Of a stretch of DNA of 64,000 nt, positions 43,911 through 57,467 are shown piece after piece. Each line of letters opens with the position of its first letter. The stretch's first letter is position 1. The notes below the pieces were generated by a model. It searched no databases. It was not told where the DNA came from and was given only the letters and a program-made list of their open reading frames with translations. The translations under genes were made by a program, and so were the position numbers. Source of the DNA: Girardinichthys multiradiatus (taxonomy: Eukaryota; Chordata; Actinopteri; Cyprinodontiformes; Goodeidae); the NCBI RefSeq assembly GCF_021462225.1, contig NC_061817.1:9583327-9647326 (forward strand), read 5' to 3'.

Positions 43911-46511
43911 TAAGCTGTGAACAACCCAGAGTTTGTTGGTTCATAATCAGTTCACATTGTACTGTAAGATCAGACAGCTTCAGCTATACTTTGTCAACAA
44001 TGCAGCTGTTTTTATATTGTTTATTATCTGTTAGTTGGTCTGTTTGTGTTGAGAGCCTTAAATTAGATAAATATATTAAATATTAAGTGTTTCTTGTGCC
44101 ATGGTCTCTCGTGAAATAATTTCTGACAAACAGACCACCACATCTAATTGACCTGAATTTACTTTGATGGACTGATTATAAATTTATAATATGCATCAGA
44201 TCTAACAATTTAAAAAAGTGACACAATTCAAGACATGAATATAATCTTATTTTAAATTCATAAAAAAAATGATAATAATTAAAAAGCAAGTAAGGAAAAT
44301 TGCCATTTGTTATTTCTTTTATATCATGAATTTGTTTTTAACATTATCCATGAACATCAATAGACAGGGCTAATCACACTGTGATTGGTCTACTGGTTAG
44401 TTGCTGGGCAGGTCAACCAATCAGAGGCTAGAGTCTATTGTATGAACTATAGTAATGAAATGTAGCACAGGAAACGTGAAATGATTAAACGAATATTAAA
44501 ATAATGATATATAATTTCAACATGTTAGGACATAAAATGTCATTGAATTATTTTGATTTTAAATTACATGTTTTTTAATAAATTAGCAATATATCTGAAT
44601 AATTGTACATTACTTTTCTATTTCTTGAAATTTCATTAAATGATTGCATGCATAGATATTTATTTAACAAATTATTTATTGGTCTGTGACAGTTTTGATC
44701 CTAAGATTGTTTGATCTCTATTAACACTCTTCAGGTGTTAAATCCCTCAAAGTGCCTGCTAGGTATTTTTTATTCCTGTTGGTGTGGGCTTTGCTCTGCG
44801 AGGGGATGATTCTCATGAAAGAAGAAAGCATCATCCCGAGCTATATGGTTGTGTACTAAGCCAAAACAATGAGCTGACAGACAACACAATGGTCTGTGGA
44901 CAGGGAATGTGGAGAAAATAAATCTACGTTTCTCAGAGGGTTTCTTTTATATTTCACATGATAACGCAATGCATGATTCATTTCAAACCTTTAAAACAAA
45001 CTATAAAAACATTTTTGCAGCTCATTTTTTGCACATTTTATGACTATTTTTCCAATCTATCTAGAGTGTTTAACATGGAACAACAGCAGAAGGCACAACT
45101 GGTACTGTAGATGAAATCAATTATAGCTGAACCCTTTCTATATGCTCGTATGCTGGGTGAGTGCCTCAGCGTCACGGCTCACTGGGAGGATGCCCAATCA
45201 GTTTTCCAACTGGAGCTGGTGGGAATGTCTGCTGTAAAAACAGGGTTGCTGAGAGTTCCCACTTCTACTGCATCAGTGCAGAGCCCCAGCATGAGTATTA
45301 GCAGGATGACTGAGTACACGATGGTAAAAGGAAAGTTCCAGTCTCCTGTGACCCGAATACAAAAAGAAAAAAAACATTTATTCACTGGCACCGGACCCCG
45401 GGGTGGCTGATGTGCAGGAGAGGAACAAAGATGGAGATGGAGAGGGAATTAATGTGGATGGTTTGTGGCATTTGGCTATTTGCTCTCTGTGATGGATTTG
45501 GTCCAAACCCTGGAGACACAGATGAACTGTGACATCAGTGGCAGCTTGAGATAATGCCCACGGACCTGCCAGAACACATAGAATACACACGAAAAAGCTG
45601 TGTATGTTTTATCCTTGGACTGCTGTTGATGGTTTTTAGGGGATTTGTGTCTACATCATGGGGCCAAACGCATCATATATGCCACCATATTGGATATCAA
45701 CTACTGTAACCAGTTGAGTGATAACCAGTGCAATCAGATAAACTATAAAGTTTAGACAGGAAATGCCTGCTTTGTCGCTGAAAAATGTTCTAGTCATTTG
45801 CAAAGAACAGATCTGTTTGTTATGCACACAGTTAAAATCTAGTAGCAACTGGATGGTTTATTCGGGCCTCCAACAGGCCCTGCTGGAGTCTGGTACAGGC
45901 CTGACAAAGAATAAAGAAGATGATCAACTTGACTACCTCAAGGACATAAAAGTTCATGCCGGAGATCTTTCTCGTGTGATTAACAGAAGTTGTCAGTACA
46001 GGCGTCTGAATCCCCACGGTGCAATGCTTCCCACATCCCACCTCCGTTCATCAGACAATGGATCTCACTTATGACCTTTAGCAATGACTATTTCTCATGC
46101 TCCTAATATGTGAATTTAACAAATGAAAAAAAAAATTGTGGAATGGACCCTCAATACGATTAATTTTTATCAAGACATGTTGCAATGTAGAAATTCCATG
46201 TTTTTATTTGACTTCAGCATTCGTCCTACTGTTGTGAATGTACCAAAGAAGAACATCCTAAAAGGGCGGATGCCTTAGAGGAGTGTATCTACTCATTATT
46301 GTTCAACTTTTTGAAGAGATTTTATTGGGAAGCATGAGGGGCACCTGCTGGTTTTAAGAACTGTGGTGTGGTGATTATAAATGCTGCCACATGATATAAA
46401 GATCCTGAGTTCAGAAGTTGGATCTCTGTGTCACTTAGTTTTCTTTTTACTTAAGTATTAGGCTTCTTAACCGGGACCTGAGTCCGAATATCGTACCTAT
46501 TGGGCTATTTT
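43911..46511. other. Mostly unannotated; contains a candidate exon at 45179-45345
   Basis: AT-rich to about 44700. A somewhat GC-richer segment (45080-45600) holds minus-strand open blocks discussed under findings. No known domain was identified and no repeat terminus was seen. Confidence 0.35.
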
Positions 46512-46689
46512 GAAGACTAGATTAAAGATATTTTGAGTTATTTCACAGTTTATTCTTTGTTACATAATTCTATATATTTTTGCGTTATAGTTTTGATGTC
46601 TTCACTATCTGTCTACAATGTAAAAAGTAATGAAAATAAGGAAAAGTCATCGAATGACAAAAGTGTGTCCAAACCTTTGAACAGTAGTG
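46512..46689 (+). mobile_element. Tc1-like right-end fragment
   Basis: The sequence 'agttttgatgtcttcactat', 'aaagtgtgtccaaacctttg' and 'aacagtagtg' followed by TA matches the right terminus of the CACTACCAGTCAAAAG lineage, as at 28765-29293. Left portion missing. Confidence 0.7.
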
Positions 46690-46691
46690 TA

Positions 46692-48064
46692 TCTTTCTCA
46701 CAAACTGCATGGTCCAAAAGAAGCAGGTGTAGTACTCAACGCAAGTACGATATATACGATATTTCTTGAACGATTTATTCAAACATGACACATGGGCAAA
46801 TATAACATGAGTACCTAAAAACACTTCAGTAAGTCAGTTGAAAACTTTATTTATACAGCATTTTTGTATGCATGAAAATTCTTATCATATCCCTTCATCT
46901 CTAAATAAAAAAACAAACAAAACAAACCCTCCAGAGATTTTTTTTAATTACAGAGACTGATGCCTGTCTGGTTTTAAATCTATAAAAAGCCCTTATATAA
47001 GCTGAGTAGTGAACAACTTTCACAGCAGACAAATGGTACCGCATTCATATATATACACAAGTAGTACATAGCAGTCCAAAGCAGCCTAATGCTGCCCAGT
47101 ACAAATTATCATGAAACAAAGCAAATTTTTTTCTTCAGTTTTTTGGAGGTGCAAAAACTATACAAGAAATAATTAAATCTTCCCTTTTTCTTTTTTTTAG
47201 CTAACGTGTTGACAAAGCACTTAGATACAATGCAATATCTTTAACAATAAATACACAAGGGCATGTCTATACCAAACAATGTAACTCACAAAGATCACAA
47301 GCTTCATACTGTATACATGACATAAAATGAAATTTGAAAGATCATCTGTGACCTTTGGAGTTATATTGTGTGACGTATGATAAGTGGGTGCCTAGATCTA
47401 GAAGAGTGTGCAGCCATGAGTCTAAAATCTGGAAGCGCTTCATCAATTTTTTTATTGGTCAAACTAACGTTTTAATGCTTCAAACAGGTGCTCAGTCCTG
47501 GAAGGACACCGTACGAAAACCGACAGAGGACCAGGAAACAACTGAAAAGCACACAATAGTCTACATATTGCTAAGGATCATGGAGTCCAAGTATGTCTAC
47601 CAGGTTGCATTCACAAAACCTTTGGTACAATACTTGCATTGTGTATTTTCTGGAGAGGAACGTTCACAAACAACAGTCAGTTTGCTCGTAGATGAGCGAG
47701 CGGTGCCATAGTCTGTCATTCATCAGGAGAGATTGAGTAAACTCACTCTAAGCTGACGATCCAAAACAGTCTCAGCATTCCCACTGTTTTGAATGTTAAA
47801 GCATCAGTTAGGTGTACTCAGTTTCTCCTGATTCAAGGCTTTTGGTCCTGTTTCATTCCACAAAACTGTGGTCTTTGTATGTAGATGTGAGCTCTTTGTC
47901 TGTACGTGCATGGATGCTTGTGCGTGTGTTGTACATTGTTCACAACAGAGGCAAAACTGTGGCTCATCAGAGGCTTTTTCCAGTCCAATTATCTTAGCTT
48001 CACCAGCTGTTTTTTAATTTAGTCTTCGCCTGAAGGTAGCCAAAGATGTCCAGCTTGAATTGAA

Positions 48065-48065
<1 letters not shown>
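46692..48065. other. Unannotated DNA
   Basis: Nothing recognised. The frame at 47355-47711 (plus) is open for 118 codons without identifiable motifs. Confidence 0.4.
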
Positions 48066-48145
<80 letters not shown>

Positions 48146-48168
48146 CACACACACACACACACATACAC
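48066..48168 (+). repeat. (AC)n microsatellite, about 100 bp
   Basis: About 39 uninterrupted AC units to about 48144, then an imperfect 24-bp continuation. All frames across it look open as a consequence of the repeat. Confidence 0.98.
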
Positions 48169-51100
48169 AAAATAATAACAAAAACATCCAGAGCTTTTGG
48201 AGCACAGGGAAATCAACACTAAAATGTGTCAGTTTCTTTCCAGTGTGTCAGCATTGGATTGCTTCTTGAAATTCTGGCACCTTGGAAGCAAAATTTCCCA
48301 AAGTGCAGGAAGAAGTTAAAGTCAGCCAGCGCTTATACTCCCAGCTAATCCTTGTGACAAATGGGCAGCAAGACAAATTTAGAAAAGTTGTCTTTTTGAC
48401 TTTGCTGGTAGCTTATCCTCAGGCTCTGTCTGTCCTGAAGGACTTGTTTCTCTCCCCTAATTGCAAATCCTGCAGCAGGTGTCACACCTCCAGTGCTGTT
48501 TGTTCATTCTTAAGATTGCAGTGTTTGAGATCTGTCAGTGTGTGAAGAGAATAAAAAGGGTCCAGGTCCTGCTGTGAGCATTCAGCAGATCAGAGTACGG
48601 TCCGGCTTCTCCTTGCAGCTGCAGTGGTAGAATCCTTTATAAAGCTGGCTGCTTGAATACATCAAAGAGAAAGAAGTCAGGATGAATGTTTCAAGATACT
48701 GCAGACAAATCCGAATAAAAAAAAAAACAACCAGTGCAATATGGTATGTCCATGCAAGCCTGATAATCTTTTTCACTCTGGTTTCCATCCTCTCTCAGAC
48801 CCTCTGTAGAGTCTCCTCTTCTGCTCAGTGTTCCCCTCTGTTTAAACTCCACATGCTCAATGGCATTAACCCTTAAACTGTGAGAAGAGATCTGGATGGG
48901 CAAACAGACACAGAGTTGAGGAGAGGGTGATGTGTGGTGAGTGCTTATTGCTCTACCGATTCATATTGCTTGATTATTTGCTGTCCTTTGTTTTGCAACC
49001 TCTAATGCCAAAGTTTTCAGACTGTTACAAATACCACAGGTAATAAATACTTTGGTAGCCTGTCTTTGGGTACTCAAATAAATAAAACAATAAACAAATA
49101 AATGAGGATAAAACAACAAGCTTAATCTAAAAGCTAACAATAAGTTACTTAGATGAAGGACCACTAGTCAGGCTCTCTCAGAGTCAAGGGTGAAGAAAGA
49201 GATTATGTAGAGGGGGTAGCGAAGTACAGGGTAGGTACTAGGGTAGAAGATGCTCTTTGAAGAGCTTTATGCAACCAAATGTTGTCGGCAAACCTGACGA
49301 TGATAGTTAGCCAATTCTGTCATTAACAACAGGGCAATAATTCATTAAAGTGAAAAATAAAAGTGTAGATAAACAGGTTATTACTTTAACTATGACTGTT
49401 TCAAACACACCGCAGCGAGATTGAATGTTTAGGTTAACATTAGTGAGAAATACGTGGTCCAAAATCTAACAATATTACAGAGCCACAATATATCTAGTCA
49501 AAGTTCATTCTTTTTAAGAGCTATACAGCTGCTGTCAGCATCTGGTGAAGTAATGTAACCTACTGTTATTAGCTTGAGATATGAAGGTGAGTGGTTGAAC
49601 CTTGACAACACATATGTTTGAGTCTCTTATTTTGAAAAAAGAAATTTAGTAGACCTTGTGGTGCCTCGTTGTGTTGACTGTGCTGTTGCAACTTAGCATT
49701 TTTGTTGTTATATTTTGCAACTTTTCAGAAACAAAAGTGTTGCTCATTGACCTGGCTGACAGCTCCCAGTTGCATAAATATTTTTAAACTGTTTATGTGG
49801 CGGCATTTTGGGTACTTGGCACAAAAAGTAAAACTAAGATAAAGGTAGTAAAAATGGAAACTGGTGATAAGTGTTATCTGCTAATGATGGTAAAATTAGC
49901 ACGTTTCAGAAACTCCTATTAGTGCTAAAATAAAGACACATGTCATTTTTTTTTTTATCGAATCTGTATTTGTTTATTCCAAGTTCAAAATCTAAATTCT
50001 TTAAATTGCTTAAACCTTAACAAGATGATTCTACACTGAGGAGAGGTTCTTTAAAGCACAGTTTGAGATTAATAAAACATTTATTATATTTGCTAAGACA
50101 CTGAAATATGTTTTCAAAGTTTTTGGGCATAAAGGCCAGCTTATAATTAGACATAAGCAAATCTCAATATATGGTCTAATCAAACCTGGGCTGATTAAAT
50201 TTTTGAACCCAGTTTATTTTGCAAAAACTTTTATGTATGAAAGCAAAAAATAAGAAAAGAACTGCAGATAAATTGTATCCTTCAACCAAACATAGAGCAG
50301 ATACAAATTGTATTTTTTTTAATGTTCTTCTTAAACCCCAAAAGTCAATTTCTGTAACAGTTGCGAAATGTCTGTCAGCATGTCTGCACTTTGAAGCCTA
50401 ATACTGAGACGGTACTTGTTAGAAAAAGTTTCAGAACCACTGGTCTAATGCATCAGGAGTGATTTGAGACAGTTCGGTTAGGGTTTCAAAGGCCAGAAAG
50501 CTTTTTCACATGAAGAGACCCACTAAAAGTGTTTGCAGCTCATGGGACAAAAAGTCAAAAGGAAAGAGGGATGTCATGGAGGAGAACCGTGGCTACAACA
50601 CAGCACATTAAATACGCTGCAGAGCAAGAAAAAGCACAAGCACAGATGCGTTTGATGCATATTCACACCATGCATATCCCATTGGTGCTTTTGTATTCAT
50701 GATCCCCACTCTCAGCTGATCCCTTATTACAAAGGCGTGCCAGCGGGCCCCAAGCAGCACTCCAGCAGCTTGCCTAACAGGTTTTTGACATCTTGGAGAG
50801 GTAAACTGGAGAAGCCACTGGAGCAGTTTGAGTGTGCATTATATTGCTAATTTATTCTCACTTGTTAAAGTTTTACTTAATTGCTTGTTTTATCTGCTTG
50901 TGTTCATTTGCATCTATTAAACTTAAACGCAAACTGGGTTGACTAAAATTTCATCCAGACAAATAAATGGTTCCCACTTCCATGTGAGTGTAATTTCATT
51001 TATCCAGATTTGAAGAATATGTGGCAAATTTCAATTGCAGTCTGCATTTGTGCAAATCTTATCATGTTTGTGTCTTACTGTTCAGCGGGGAGTGAATCTG

Positions 51101-54100
51101 GAGCTTGCAATACGTTCTCTGACACTGTCGTCTATCATAGCTGACTCCCAATACACAGTCACTTGCACACTAGGAGGACCCAGAGAGATTCACATGGTTC
51201 ATCACAGCTTGAAAGCAGTGGGCACCAAACACCAGACAAGCTCTTGGTACCCATTGCTCAGCCTTTCATGGATATGGAAGCACAGAGGGGGGTGCAGGCG
51301 GCAGAACAAAGTCTGTCAGGGGGGAAAAAAAGGCGTGGGAGAGAAAGGCAGACAGAATGATGGAAAGAGAGAGGAGAGGGAAAGATAAAAAAGAGCTAAG
51401 TAGTGTGTGACTATGGTAAATGGTGCAGTTTGATGAAGTTCCATCACCTGCCTGATGTGCTGTAGCATGTGCCAGACCTATCCACTGTGGCATATCTGGT
51501 GTCCTTATGATAACAATGAAGTCAATCAGTAAGTGGGACTGGCTGTTAGAAAAATAAATTTTTGGAGGAATATTAGTATGAGGAGGAATCACTTTGCTAA
51601 ATATGTTCACTAAATATTTCATAAACTATTTATATAATTACTCCTCAGAAAGACATTGTTCTGTTTTTTAAAGCAGGGTTGTGTGGGGTACTTGTGAGTA
51701 GTCAGTAACTACTCATAATTAGTAAAAGCTGTTCTACTTTATAAAGTTAGGGTTACAACTAGAAGGTGAATACAATCCCTACTTAAAGCTCTGCCTATTT
51801 AAAAACAATCCACCATCAAGGGTAACACATACCAAGAGCACTGTGTTTGAACATCAATAGACGGGTCTGGACTTCACATGTGGATAGATTTAGTCAAAGA
51901 CGGCATCTTGCATTGAATAGGTTCAAAATGGTACCTGGGCGCCACGAACTGGAGTATCGGCTTCAGGCCAGATGCTGCCAGTGTGTGTTTGTTAATAGAA
52001 AATAACACAGTTGTGTGTCTGATACCGCCAGTGCATGTTGTCCTTCAGACACAACCTAAATCTCTGGAATTTCATAATAGTTAGAGTTGTTCTTTTATAC
52101 CCCACAATCACTGCATTAGATGGATATGTACCCTTTACACCATCTCTGTGTTAAAATAATCTTAGAGTTAAGCTGTTATTTCATGTAGCCAAAGATGCTA
52201 CCTGATTCAAAACAGCTTTGGAAAATCTGCAGCTTCAATGGCTGCAAACCCTTGTATGATTCTGTAAACTGAGATCACTCTGCCTACTGTCTACTGAAGG
52301 TAAAATACTGAATTCTCAAGCATACACCAAAGTCTCCTCTTCACTAACTGAAGCATTTTGACTTTATAACATGTGAAAACCTGATTCATTACTTCAAACT
52401 CTCTATTGTTACATAAACAAGTGGATTTAGGTCCTCTTTTTTGTTAACTTGTGAAACTCTTTGGACCTTCACAAAGGGTCTTTGTTTAACAAGATGATAC
52501 AAGCACAAAACACAACTGCTTTCTTTCTGTGCTTTAAAAACATCTTTTCAACTAAAGTAAATGTGAAACTAAGCTGCTAATCCTTTGTCCATTCCAGCAG
52601 ATGGTGGTAACACACCAAAGCTCTGCCTGACACAAAGTGTGTCAAAATGTGGAAATCACAGAGTTTAGTTTTCACCAGAGATTCATCCAGCCCAATTCAC
52701 CTGCAAGATATACTCATACAAAATCCTCCACATTTCCTAGTCCCTGTGATAAATGTGTGCAAAGTCTTAAAGTGAATTACAGTTTTATTCCAGCAGCATA
52801 ATCACACGCTATAAAAACGAAAAAAACAAAAACAAAACTACAAACCTTTAGGTACATTTATTCAGTGGTGGAAAATCCTGATTGTAATTTAAAGAATTCA
52901 AAGTGTACTGCATTTTAAAGGGTTCAAAGGGCCTTTGGCAGAGTAGAGATGCAGGCCCACAGAACTGCAGATCCTCCGTCATACTTAACATTGGGCATTA
53001 GGGGCTTTTGCAGATATTCGAAATTTGTCACACACCAAACCCCCATTGAGTGTCTGCTGCCAGTAAGCTCCATGTCATGTCCCTGTCACACTGTTGCTCA
53101 TCTGCCCTTCATTTAAATTCCACCAAAGGAAAATAACACTTGCGCATTGCTTTACTATTGGAAGCTGCAGCATCCGCCAGATAAGCCAGGCTGCCACTGC
53201 TTTTTGTTTTGACATGTCAAAAGCTGTCCCGCGCTCACACCATGTATACTGCACATGTGCACCACTGCAACAAAAATGACTCAAATATCGCAGCAGTGAC
53301 CTAATAATAACAATATGTAATCCCACCATACGCAATGAAGGCTCTTCACTCACCCAGGCATGCTGAACGCATGAAGCTGAAAATGAAATTGATGGCATGA
53401 CTAATAATTTTCAAATCACTTGGGTGAACTCGTAAAGCATTAACATTTCCTGTCAGTCAATCCTTAAATATAAGGAAAAACATGCAACGAGATGATGACA
53501 TCACAGCTAAGGTATCGAGCACAGAACCCTGAAGCCCCCACCCTTGATCCTTATATGCATGCACTATTTAGAACGCACACTTCAAAGAGGTGGCAAGACA
53601 TGATGTTCCAAAAAGTTTCCTTGTGCTTAGACCAGCATAAACCACATTCTTCAGTATTGCAACATACAGCATACATGACAAGATATGTAATAGCAGTGTG
53701 ACTCCAGCTTAAGTCTCGTCTGACAAAAGCACTCGGCTCCAGTTTAAGTCCCAGTAGAGTTTAGCAAACTACACGTTTCTGTTTGTGACAGGGCTTTTTT
53801 TCCTGGCATACCTCTAAAACTAACAGTTGGCTTGTCGATGTAGCATCAAACGGTGAACACAAGATGCCATTTATGCAGCGGCAGCTCTTTAACAGTGAGC
53901 TTTCTTCACCTTCCATACCAACCTGCTCACTGTGCATGGTGGCAAGGTAAGTATTAGTTCTCATCAAGCTGAGTGGCCAGTGTCTAAAAGAAATTGCCTT
54001 TGTGTCATGGCATGTTTATACCCCAGATAAGCTCTAATCATCTTAAAAACTAAGGAATACATTGTCAATGCTATAGTAATATTAAAACAATTGATAGGGG

Positions 54101-55123
54101 CATTAGGAATTTTGTTGTCAACATGTTTTTTTTCTGCACTGAATAAATGCACCCAGATTAAATGTTGGATTTTTCCATGCAAGATCATGCTTCTGCAATA
54201 TCTGTACCAGAGATACCAATACATATGGAGGGCTCTGTGTCTAAATTGTTTTATTACAACTAAATGCAACCAACTGCAATTATTGCAATTATTAAGTAAA
54301 AAAGGAGAACATGTTAAACAAGCCTTGTTCCAATTTATTGATAGTAGTAGATGATGTTATTTTTCAAGATTCACATCTTCAAACCAAAGAAGGGTGTCCA
54401 AACCTTCAACTGCCTCTGCAGCATCCTGACAAGCAAATGAACTGTTCTCATTCAAAGAGCTGCTGGTGTAATTCACTACCAGGTACACTGAAAAGCAGCC
54501 CTAAGGGATTTCTGAGGCCTTCAAATGTGACGCCAAGGGCCTGTGATCAAGCGTCAGCGTGTGACATGCTGAGAATGTGAATGTGTTGCATGCACAACAG
54601 CTCTGCAGTAAAGATTTTGAAATAAAGAGATAGTAAAGAAAGATTTCAAACTGACAAAATATTGAGAGAAACTATATTCCTAAAATATTTTGCCAGTAGG
54701 AACATAAAAACAAAAATTCAGATTTTAGGTCACACTGAACACTGTAAATCCGAACATCTCCTAAATTGTTGGATAGGTATTAGAATGGAGAAACGTCCTG
54801 ATTTTGTTGTTCCTCCATTTGGATGAAAGCATAGCCTCCGACTAAGTAGCTCTCTTGATGTGTAAGCTGTATGCATCTGAGGCATGAATTACATTAGTGA
54901 TTTATTTAAGTGCTAGCAGTCAATCACTTGTAGTGCTGAGACACTTCATTAAGAGGGAGTGAAGCAAACTGCAGCACAAGCAGCTGCACTAAACACTCGC
55001 AATAAACGGCTCTATTCAGGCCTCCCTGGAAAAGGTGCTCATGTGTGCACCAGGGCTTTTTACTCCTTAGATCCAGAAATACTCAACGTTGTTAATAATC
55101 TGGTAGGATGCCTGTCTGAATAG
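48169..55123. other. Long unannotated stretch
   Basis: Seven kilobases without a recognisable exon or bounded repeat. Frames at 51035-51388, 53075-53398 and 53492-53701 lack motifs. It may hold old unrecognisable repeats or conserved non-coding elements that need cross-species comparison to see. Confidence 0.4.
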
Positions 55124-56372
55124 AGAGCCTCACAAAAAGTGTTCATACTCTTTGAGCTTTTTCACATTTGTCATGTTACAATCCAAAACTTCTGTTTTTT
55201 GGGGGTTTTATATGACGGAACAACATCAAGTTGGGAATTAGAAGGAAAGTGAAACTTAATTGTTTTCTAAATGTTTCAGAGATAAAAATCTGAAAAGTGG
55301 GGTTTCTATTTTTATTAAGCCTCCTAGAATACATACTGTGTCACATTTTGCTGCAGATACCACTCCAAGGGGTGTGTTTGTACCAGTTTTGCATATCTAG
55401 AGATTGACATTTTCACCTATTTTTCCTTCCACAACGCTCAAGCTGAGTCAGATTGGATGGAAAGCGACTTTAAAAAACAGTTTGGCGACAAGTTCCCAAT
55501 TGGATTTAGATCTTTACTATAACTGGGCCCTTCTAACAATTAAATATGCCTTGATTTAAACCCTTCAAGTGTAGCCCTGGCAGTATGTTTAGGGTTGTCC
55601 TGAAGGATAGTAAATGTCGTTCCAAGTCTTTTGCAGCATCTAATAGATTTTCTTTCAGAAGTGCCCTTTGTTCGGCTTCACTGTCCATGCTAAAGAAAAA
55701 GTATGCTGCTGCTGCCACACCGCTAGGAGGTTGTGTGATCATGATTGTGTGCATTGCCACACTTAGCATTTTGCTTGTGGGCCAAAATGTTCAATTATAT
55801 AGTGTTATTTGGTCAGAACACCTTTTTCCACTTATTTGTTGTTCCTCTACATGGCTTGATGGAAACTTCAAATGTAAGACTTTCTTATTTTTTTCTTTAT
55901 GCCACTATTCCATAAAGGCCAGATTTGAGCAGTTTATGATCAATGGTTATCCCGTTTACAGATTCTCCCACCTGATCTGGGGATCTCTATCTCCGCCAGA
56001 GTTATGCCAGATCTCTTTGTCTGCTTCTCTGATTAATGCACTTCTTACTCAGCTGATTGTTCTCTAATTTTCTCCAACAATTCTTGAGGCCTATATAGAA
56101 CAGCTGGATTTATACTGAGATTTAATTACACACAGGTGGACTCTGTCTACTAATAATGTGACTTCTGAAGGCAATTGGTTTCACTGGATCTTATTTAGGG
56201 TTATCAGAGTAAAAGGGGTTGGATCCAAATGCAAAACACACTTCTCAGATTTTGCCCTAGTTTTATTTTATGCCCTAGTTAGCCTTGGCCTGTAACATAA
56301 AATCCCAATAAAATACAATAACGTTTGCACTTGTGAGAAAATGTGAATAACTCCAAAGGCGTATAAATACCT
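55124..56372 (-). mobile_element. Tc1-like relic, nearly full length
   Basis: The left end 'gagcctcacaaaaagtgttc' and right end 'caaaggcgtataaatacctc' are degraded forms of the common fish terminus. The minus strand reads LKENLLDAAKDL near 55670, a Tc1 transposase block, with GLHLKGLNQ further on. 'ccataaaggccagatttgag' (about 55909) and the cacacaggtggactctgtct block (56130-56150) lie in the order of intact elements. Multiple frameshifts. Total length about 1.25 kb fits a whole element. Confidence 0.8.
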
Positions 56373-57467
56373 CATGCATATACAGTACAAACCATTGTAC
56401 TGAAAATAGCAAAATCAATATCAGAGGATGTAGGTGCAGAGATGCAGATGACAGATTTTTTGGCACATTTGTGAAGCTACCAGGGAACTTCACAATCATA
56501 ATCTTGATGGACAAATGGGACTTTTATGTCCCATTTTCAAGAATCAGTGGTTTTATTTTACAGCTATAAACATCCTCAGAGTAAGAGACATTTCATCAAG
56601 CTCCCGCACACAATCAGACAGCTCACTGATTCATTTCACAAGTCTCTGACAATTTGTGTTTTGAGAGAAAATTGTGTTTCTGTTTGTCTCCAGGGGGGAG
56701 ATGTGGATTCTGCAGACTTTCTGACATGGCAGAAAACTCTTCATAATATTTGACAAGTGTGTGCATGTATGCATGTGTGATTCTGTACACGGTTTGGATC
56801 CCCCTCATCACGGTTGCCTTTGGATTGAGATGAATAGTTCCCACATCCCCCTGCCCTCCTCTGTGGTATGAATTGCAAGGCTGATATCTCACTCTGCAGA
56901 AAACCGGAGGGCAATGAGAGCTGACAACACTATGATATTGTTTCAGCTGACGAGAAGCCAAAGTTTCAGGGAAAAAAAAACAAAACAAAAAAAACATTCC
57001 CCTGCCAGCCTCTCTCTAAGCCTCAGAGTCTGGACTCTGGATTTAGGGGTAAATAAAGTCTCAGTGTTGGATTTGACCATTTGAACGTGGTGGACAGGTG
57101 CTACAGAGGGGAACAGAATGCCACAGAGATGCAAGAGGAGACAATGCAGAGAGGTGTGTCAACACAGCGAGAGGCCATTCAATTATTTAGAAAAGCTGCC
57201 AGGTTCAAAGGGTCACAGCTGACACCTGCTGCTCCGTCACCTTCACGGCTTATCCGCTTGACTTTCGATCCGGTGGTCTTAGAAATTTACAATACACACA
57301 CGCTGTTATTTTTGTTTTAGCTAAAAATGTTGAGGAAAATGCAGTTAATAAAAATCCCAGATGTGATATTTGCTTGCTCTAACACAACATCGTAGCTGTG
57401 GATATAAAGGATATCAGAGAGCTTCTCCTCCACTCCGTTTCTTTGTCCCGTCCCCTCCTCTGTTCAT
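56373..57467 (-). other. Probable 3' UTR and downstream flank of shisa9
   Basis: This lies immediately after the shisa9 stop codon on the minus strand, so at least the proximal part should be 3' UTR. A minus-strand AATAAA is readable at 56557-56552, about 0.9 kb after the stop; whether it is used is unknown. No repeat element was recognised. Confidence 0.5.

Noticed and set aside
48014..48269. Open frames with long Cys-Val or Thr-His runs
   Set aside because: Produced by the (AC)n microsatellite in every frame.
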